NCBI GenBank assembly: GCA_021234535.1 | Contig: SFZH01000008.1 | Span: 20,747,358-20,811,357, forward strand | Origin: Stichopus chloronotus | Lineage: Eukaryota > Echinodermata > Holothuroidea > Aspidochirotida > Stichopodidae | DNA length: 64,000 nt | Direction: 5' to 3' | Part shown: one piece after another, positions 13,901 through 22,900 of the stretch | How the letters are laid out: each line of letters opens with the position of its first letter | How positions within the stretch are numbered: position 1 is the first letter of the stretch | Notes under the pieces: generated by a model | Told to the model about the DNA's origin: nothing | The model's database searches: none | Seen by the model: only the letters and a program-made list of their open reading frames with translations | Position numbers and translations under genes: made by a program

Positions 13901-16900
13901 GTGACTCACTTGAGACCCGCAATAATAATATAAGGGATTCACGCTCAAATCGTTTGGAAGAAAGTGATGCATCAGAATATGTAACTGATGACAAGACAAA
14001 GATGCAAACAGTGGAATCTCAGAATGTTATAGAGGTGAGTGAGGCCCTCAAAGAGAATAGCTAGTGCAATAAGTGTTTCTGAAGATTCTAGTGTGAAGGA
14101 AAGTCAAACTGAAGCTACGGGAAAGATAGGCATCGGTCATCATAGTGATATTCGACAAGTCCCTTTAATGCCGGAATACTCTTCCGAAAGTGAGGACAAA
14201 ATTAAAGATGGAAATGGTGATACCAAAGCTGAGTCGGATCAGGAAAGTGGTGTCACGTTGGACGGTAATCCTCGCGCAAATTCAAGACATCGCTATGGAT
14301 TCAGTCACCGGTGGCGTCACAGACTCTCAGCATACAGAGGACACTGAAGAGCATAACGTGACCTCATTGCAGCACAACCAGTCATCAGAGGGCCAGAGCT
14401 ACGAAAGCTTATTCTCAGCTGCCTCTGAGGTCTTTGCAGGCATTCAAGAACTGAAGAGCCCAGGGGACTGGTGCCAGCGAAACGGAATCGGAGGGCAGCG
14501 TCAAACTTAGGACGGACAGTCAGATTGAGAGTCTTCCCTGGATGGTCAAGTGAGTATTCCATGGAGTGTGCTGACTGGTGTGCTGATTGTGTTGACTGGT
14601 GTACTGCAATTCACGGTTGTTCCAAACCCTTCACTGTTCGAAAGGGAAGGGGGGGTAGGTTAATGTCTAAAAGGGTACCCTGAAATAAATCAATAAATCA
14701 ACAAGGACACTGTCTGCCAAAAAGGGGCACTGTTTCTAGAAACCTAAGTGGTTTTGCTTCAGCTCAGGTACTGTTGTAATCTGTGTAATTTATGTGTGTA
14801 AGATTCTTGTTAGGCCCATTGCTTTGATTAAAGGAGCCACCTCACCTCATGGTGGATTGGTTTTCTAGTGTAGGGTACAGCATGTGTGTACAATATGTTT
14901 GTGGTATGAAGCATGAAAATGTGGTATCCCAAGAAGAGAAACATGGACCACTTATATATTGCGTGAGTACATGCATCACATGAAGTATAAGGACCCTTCT
15001 CAGTTGGTTCTTGATCAAAACTTATCAGTGTAACTAATTGGTTTGGAATTGTGATAGTGTATTCATGGTGTCTGCAAAAAAGGCACTGTCTGACCAACAT
15101 TAACTTTGTTAGCCATTTTAAGTGCTAGAAACAACATTATTCTTAGGTAAGTTCTAATGGGCAAATATTTGAAACTCTTTACTGTAAGACTTGAAGGGAA
15201 AGTTGAACAGATTTCATGTCTGGTATGTAGTAAGAAGCCACATTTAGATAGGTACAAGAAGTTTGCGTTACCCCTTATCATAGCATCTTGAATTTAATGT
15301 TGCTAATGTTTAAAATGAACTGTATTAATCAATAATCACATGTTGTCTTGTTTCCATGCATAATTCACTTCTTTCCTCAAATTTACTAATTTTTTTCTAT
15401 TCCAGAATTGACAGCAACACTAAGCTTCACCTAATGCTTGAGGTCTTCCAGCACAGTGACGAAAAGTTCCTTGAGGTATGGTCAGAGTTGATACGTTTAA
15501 TATGAAGTTATGTTAGTGAAAGTCACTATTACTTTGAGTGCCATTGCTACTGGTCCTCAATTTTTACCCCTATTGTGTGGCACTTCATGATATCATCTAC
15601 TTGTGACATTGTTTCTGCCTTTGATTTGGAATATTTTTATATGTGCTCTTGGGTATCTTTTGTTCAAAGCTTTTCCAAGTATGCAGTGGTCATAACCAGG
15701 GAGAAGTAAGACCAGGACTTGTACTCATAAGCAGCTGGGCTATCTATCTCTTGAGAAACAGTGAGTGACAAATACCTTTCCAGATTTAAACATTGAAAAC
15801 TCTTTGTTCAGCATCAGTGCAGTTCATTGTTGTCCATAGAACCACTCTTATCCCTTTTATCTATAATACAATTCCCTATTGTACCCATTTCTTTCCATAT
15901 GATCTCTTCTATATCCTCTGTCTTCCTGAATCTTCTATCCCCCTTTTCCGTATCCCCTACTGATTACTACCATCTCAGCACTTCTACCTTTAACCATATT
16001 CTCCTCTCAGCAATTCATTTCCTCATTGTTCCAATGAATAGCTAACAGTTTGCTTAATAATTCCTCCATCACATCTTTACAATGTGGTACCCATTGCAAG
16101 GTTCTGTGAATTTGGGAGTTTTGACTGATTTTATGATTGTAGAGCTTTAGTTGATAAGTCTTCTTACCTCCCTTTGGGGTTAGTTATCCCCTCTGGCTGG
16201 TTTCTCACCAGCTGCATGGCATAATGTCATCTAACCTTCTTTATTGTTTACACCTAAGATTGACCACCCACCTGCTGTTGTGATTATGATGTTGCCATAG
16301 TTTGTAGAATTCTGGTATCCTTAATTATGCCATCTAAATGTTCTTTTAATTTTTCCTCTCTCAAAACTCTTTCAGGTGAGAAGAAGAAACGGTTACAAAG
16401 TAGCAAAGAGGATCCCCCTGGAAGATTTAGACACCATAACGGTATGAAGAACACAAATATATGTATCATTTACTGCAGTTTTGCCACGAAATGGACATAT
16501 CTGCAATTAAGATGTGTCTGTTACATTTTTGTCACATGATTCTTTTGAGCAAGATTACTCAGATTTGGAAACTGATGATCAGTAAACTTAACAGTTGCTC
16601 AGTGCAAAAGGCATTGTTTTGCAATGTGTGTGTGCAAATTAGTAGCATGAATTTTGGTATATACTTCATTTAAGTCTACCTTAAACTCAGGTGAATAGAC
16701 ATCGGAAGCGAAATGAATAGACTGAATAGCTTCTACTTAATAGTCTGAATATCCTCTAGTGAATAGACAGAATAGCTCCTACTGAATAGGAACAGTAGGT
16801 GTTGCATCACTTTGATTTTGACTTACATGGAGTATGTGCCCGAATTTTGTTTAAATCCCGATTCTTGTCACTCCCACGTGTCAACGAAACGTGACAGGCA

Positions 16901-19900
16901 AAAGTGCCGCTTCACATTTGAGCACTTCTCACAGACTGGTAGGTATTAAAGACACCACATTTTTGTGAGACCTTATGTGAAACCATGTGATAACAAAGTT
17001 TTTGACACCCCTATTCATGGCCAGAAACAAATCTTGTTTCCTTGTTCACAAGTTCGTGATTACCAGATCCATGTACAGAAGACTCAAGCTCTTTACACCT
17101 GATCTGCATGCATGCCTTTAGTCGAAAGAATCAAAATAGTTCAGGTAAATGGAATGGAGGACAGGCAGAGGTTTGATGTGAGATATTCTCAGCCCAGAAT
17201 CTAGTGCGTGGTGTAACTTTTGGCATATTTATTTTTCTTTTTGGTTAATCTGGGTAACCCATGCATTATGGAATACATAATTTTATCACTTTTTTTTTAT
17301 TATTTTATGTTATTGTTCCTTTTTGAAGGTTTCTATGAACTTCCAGATGCTCTTCATCATTTACAAAGAGGGTAAAAATGCCAAAACTCTTGCCATCTGC
17401 ACGAAGGAGGAAGACCTATCAAAGTGAGTGTTACTTTGAAATGTTTCTGTTTCAGAACAAATTAGAAGCTATGTTTCAGAAATCGTTGGGTTTCGAGAAA
17501 TTTGTAATCACCATTCTGGTTGTTATGCTTTTACTGAGAATCCAATAACAGAATGGAGAGAATGTGACAGGGCTGGGGTGGACGGTGGATATTCCACCCC
17601 CCCCCCCAGAATGATGCATGTGCTCTTTTTGACCAAAAATTGCCCTTAGTACACATTATGAGATTTTTGTCAGAGTGCCCTTTTAGACATTTGCCCCTCA
17701 AACTGTGAGAGGAGTTGGCTGGCCATCTGTGCAAATTGTTTGCTTACAAGGTTATAAGTGGATGATTAATGATTGAATGCTGGAACTTGACATCAGCCAT
17801 TAAAACTAGAAAGGAGGTAAAAAAAAAAAAAAAGCCCTTGTGTCGTATTGAAATATCCAGGGTTTGAATGCCCACAGTTATTATGAAAATTAAACTGCAT
17901 TCAATTCCACAAAAGAGGAAGCTAGGAGAATAACACTGGATTCTGTTGAGTTGCAGGTATGGCATTGGCAATACGCTTCCCTGTATAATCCTGTGAACCC
18001 CATAAAGATGTAGTTAAACAGCTCAGCTTTGCATCTGTTTTTCCTAAACAGTGCTACATTTTTGTTTAAATAAATAATGTTAAAAAATTTGTTAATAAAT
18101 ATTGTTTTAAATAATGTAAAAAATGTTTTGGAATAAACCCCAAACAAGAAAAAACGTCCCCTGCTACCACCTGTTGTCAGTACAAATATCTCTACATTAT
18201 GGGGGAAATTTTGGACTAGGACTGACTGACTGACAATGTGAGGACACGGTTCTGAAATTGCTGCCGTATCCAAACTTTCACTCTTGTCCATTTCACTTGT
18301 GACAAAAAAGAATGAAACATCACTTTTTTTTAAACTAAGAAGACCTCATTGTCATGCCACTAAGTAAGATGCATGGTGTTACATTAATGTGCAAAGCAAT
18401 GACAAATGTGTAGCCAGATGGAAGACTGGAGGTTATATTTTCGGGTACACCACCGACTTTGTTAATACATGGTGTGCACTCATTGGTTCTAGGATGATGT
18501 TGTTTGGTGTCGATAATTTACGGCGTGCAGTCATTGGACTTTCAGGTGACATTTTTTGGTGTCGGTAATTTACGGTGTGCTTTCATTGTCTTTTAGGATG
18601 ATAATTCATCATGTGAATGTGGCTTGCAAGGAGAGTTCCACCTTCCCACCTAGCGTAGTCACCGACACCGATCAGCACAGGAAGAAGCTACAGACCTGGG
18701 CGTCCACGGAATGCAGACAGCTGGTGAGTTTACAATAGGAAAAGCAAGATAACTCTGAGAAGATGTTCCAAACAATGTACATCTCTGCGAACCACGAAAT
18801 AGGCAGCGAGGTGCAAAATAAACCTTGAAGAGAAGCGGAGAACGGTCATGTGATTTTCAAATGAAAATCCAGTGACAGTTCATTCATGCTATTGTCACAG
18901 TAATGAAGATAAAGGCTCTGTCCATTACAAGTCTGTTATTACAAAGATACAAAGAGATTTAAAAAAAAAAAAAAAACATCATACTTGCTCACCACATGCT
19001 GTTTTAACCCTTATTCACATCTTGTGACCATTGTGGCAAATTTAGCAATTTTGGATGTTGTAGTTTTGTTGCTAAGTATTTCCTTGCCATACTGTAAAAT
19101 TTAAGTACTTTTATTTCCACAGTCAGATACAAAACTTACAAGTGTTACAAATAACTCCTTTCATAGGCAAATGTAGAATGGACGTTGTCAATACCGTGGT
19201 TTTTTTTTAAGAAGAAGACTTCTCCTCGTATCCTAGTTTGCTGTAATTCTATGAACAGAGCTCTCCATGGTACCCTTTGTTTTTCTCCCACTTTGTTGTC
19301 TGTATTTCTTCTATAGTCCCTTCTCTGCATCTCCCATAGTACTGAGTGTGTCGTATAGTCCATTCTGGTCGTCTTTGATATCACCGTCTGTCAGTTCATC
19401 TGATTTTCTTGAATCATCAACAGGTCAAAGATGTTAGGCTTTACCATTACAGTTTGCTCCATTGGGATGATGCAACTGTACCCTCTGCTGGTCCTGACCT
19501 CTCTGTTTACAAGCAAGTCATCTACAAAGCTGGTAATCTCTCTTACAAGACCAAAGAATCCCTGTTCCTCGGCAGTTTCTGGCAACCAGGATACTTTGAG
19601 CTGAAGGACTGTATCTTGAGTCGGTACTCCCAAAAGGGTGCAAAGAAGTCACAGTGGAGTTTACAACTGAGGTAAACATGGAATTCAAAGCAAATATGAT
19701 TGGGTTTCACTGAGGGTCACAGGTGATCCAAGCATCATGTCATTTTAAAGTGAAGGAACACTTTGAGATGAGAATTGCAGAGCATCCATAAATGAAGTAC
19801 AAAATATGAAATTTACATGCAGAGAATGGGTGGGTGGACAATTGAGAAATTAAGTGGTAGTCCTGGAGTTTGTAAATTGGAAAAAGAGCAACTGCATTTT

Positions 19901-22900
19901 GAAGGTGTTAGTTGTCCATAGGCTAACCATATGAAATTAGATTCATCACATGGAGGGGACTTGTGTTTCCTCAAGAATTTATCATTTGTGTCATCCGTAA
20001 CATGAGAAAGTTTCCAATTTTATGGAACTGCACAAACATAGGGCACTTGTTGTCAGTTCACACTGCATCAACGTTAGGAGCCAAAATAAACATCGTCAAA
20101 TCAGCAAGTCACTGCATCAAAATTACATCATATCCTCTCAGTGGAGACACTGGAGGGAACAGTGGTGTTTTGTTGAAATCAGCAGTAGACTTAAGCATGA
20201 AGTTCACATTGCACTGGAGCCATTCACTAGTCAGGATGGCAGCAGATTCTGTTAATTAATGTGGTTAAGCATGATTAACTCACACAAATGTGACAGGTTT
20301 ATGAATAGGTTTTGTAACCATGGATACAATAAAGAAAGAGATGAGACATGATACAGTGAATCTTCAGTAGAAGTAAGCCAAAAGAAAGAAAAAAAATACA
20401 TTTTCAAAGATGGGCTCACAAAGTGATATGAACCTGAAGAGACAGAGATTTATTCACAACATTGTATATTCAGGACAGGAAATTGCTGAGAGGAAGTGAA
20501 AAACAATTATCATGTCTGATTGGATGCCATTAGTTGTGTATCAGTCCTCTTTGTTTTATGAAGATTATGTTTCTTGTATTTTTTTTAAAATTTAATCCAT
20601 TTGTTGCAAAGTCCTCCAGACTTTACCGGTTGCAGGCGGCTCCGTCAACGAGACAGAAACCATTGTTTTGAGATCCTACAAGCCAAAGGGCCATCGTACA
20701 TGCTCTCCTGTCATAATGAGAGACAGCTGTCCAGCTGGCTATCATCAATCTGTCAGGTCATGGCAGAACAGGTGAGATAAACAAATAAAAATAATATTCA
20801 GAGAGGATTTACATAGAAAGATACACTGTGCGGTCAAAAACAGCCAATGAAATTCAAACATTGGCATTACATATGCACACCAACTTTGATGAAATTCATG
20901 TAAGTGAGGTTTTCAATTGTGGTTAGGTTCAGCTCTGTTTTAATGTTGTAAAGCTTGTTGCTGTTTTTGTATTTTTGGTGTCTAAGAACAACTTACACAG
21001 TCTTAATATCATCAAAATTCTTAACTTAACTGCTGCTAATATTTTGGTGTGACCAGATTTTGGGGTCAATTCATTCTGAAATATACCCCGCCTACTGGAG
21101 TAAAAAAACAAGGATTGCTTTTTCTTTTATGTTACCTTCATGGAACTTGCATATTTATTTGAGACCATATACCACTCAGTGTCTTACCATCCATTAGCAT
21201 TCTAATATTGGCTGATTTGACAGGGAAACCTATGTTTGTTTGGATTATAGGTCATGTAGCAACGATCAATGTTTAGTTAAGAGTAACATTATGTAATCAT
21301 AATTAGCAACTGCTTTGCAGATTCATCTTTAAAGATGCCAACTTTCTTCTTTTGTTTAGCAAGGCATCCGAGCCAACTTTACCTCAGGTACCCCTGTCCA
21401 GCCTTGCTGCTCCCTGATAACGTCGCACAAGCTGCTCCTTTTTCACGAAGACAGCCAGACGTCATTTCTGAGATGCTTAGCTACGTGCGATGTGACCAGT
21501 CTTACATGCCTTAAAATTGCCAAATGGGAATCACAGTATATCATCCTTGTAAGTTTCATTTTGTTTCCGAGCAAGGGAAGAAGTAAAATGGTTCGCATGG
21601 CAGTTTTTAACCCATGAATCCCAGGTGCAACTCAGTTTAATGGACAGTGAGCTTCCAAGTAGCTGTGAATCAATATTTTCTCTGGTCTCAAATGAAAAGT
21701 TGAATTGTCTCTCCAATGGTTTGAAGTCAAAGCCACAACTTTCCTTAAATGACACACATTTAACACATTTTACACACAATGTTTAACATCTGCTAATCAA
21801 AATGGGTCAACTGGTAATCAGTTCAGACTTTTGATTAGCAAAACTTGCTAATCAATTTGTTCACGCTGTTTTTTCCCTTGTTTCCAGGTGTAAATCATGT
21901 TTTGTGACATTGTAAGTCTTTTGTATTTCCTCTGGCCCCTTAGATTATCCACACAGATTATCCACACTTTGACTGTCGCACAGGTTATCCACACTTTGAC
22001 TGTCACACAGATTTTACACACTTTGACTGTCACACAGGTTATTCACACTTTGACTGTCACACAGATTATCCACACACTTTGACTGTCACAGAGGTTATCC
22101 ACACTTTGACTGTCACACAGATTATCCACATGTTGACTGTCACACAGGTTATCCACACTTTGACTCACACAGATTATCCACACTTTGACTGTCACACAGG
22201 TAATCCACATTTTGACTGTCACACAGATTATCCACACTTTGACTGTCACACAGGTTATCCACATTTTGACTAACAAATTTCAGCACTCATACTGTCTCCC
22301 AGCGTAAGTCACATTTATGCTTTACAGACACACACATACACACACAGACCAACCTGACTGCATAGGTTCCTTTGCTGATGCAAGGAATGAAAGTCCCATT
22401 TATTGCTTTGCTTCTGTTTTCTAATTTATGGTCATATCATGAAAAGAAAATTACTCATCTGGACCCACTCATGAAACAATAATTGTTCCAGCAGTAGTAA
22501 TTCAGGCACAGTTGTGATTTATGGTGACTCTTGGAACAAAGACCCTTCTTTTTGGTTTCTTGTATCAGCAACGGAAGCTATGCAGTCAGGTTGGTCTGTG
22601 TGTGTATGTTTGTGTCTGTGACACATGCTGGGGTACATTCTAACTCCAAAGGGCAAAGTCGGATGAGAGTCAAACTTGGTGTATAGGTTTTCCATATTAA
22701 GGTGTGCCCTGTTGCTTTTGGTGCCCATATCATGCATATTAGTGAGGTTATGAGGTAAAAATATTTCAGTTGCTTTATCTCTACAATCATTTGTTGGAAT
22801 GTATCCAATGTTATGGTAGATATGCTGAATGATGATAGGCATGTGTCCATGTGGATGAACTTCAATGATACGCTTAGTTCTTAACAAAAGGCAGCTCTTA

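Noticed and set aside
21941..22270. Cluster of TTATCCACA motifs resembling bacterial DnaA boxes of a replication origin
   Set aside because: They are simply part of a 27-bp minisatellite unit inside an intron of an animal gene. There is no bacterial gene or dnaA/gyrase context in the window.
22079..22276. Overlapping open frames on both strands of the minisatellite (repeats of HTLTVTQ / VDNLCDSQ type)
   Set aside because: The unit length (27 bp) is a multiple of three, so any frame without a stop stays open along the array. There is no start context or homology.
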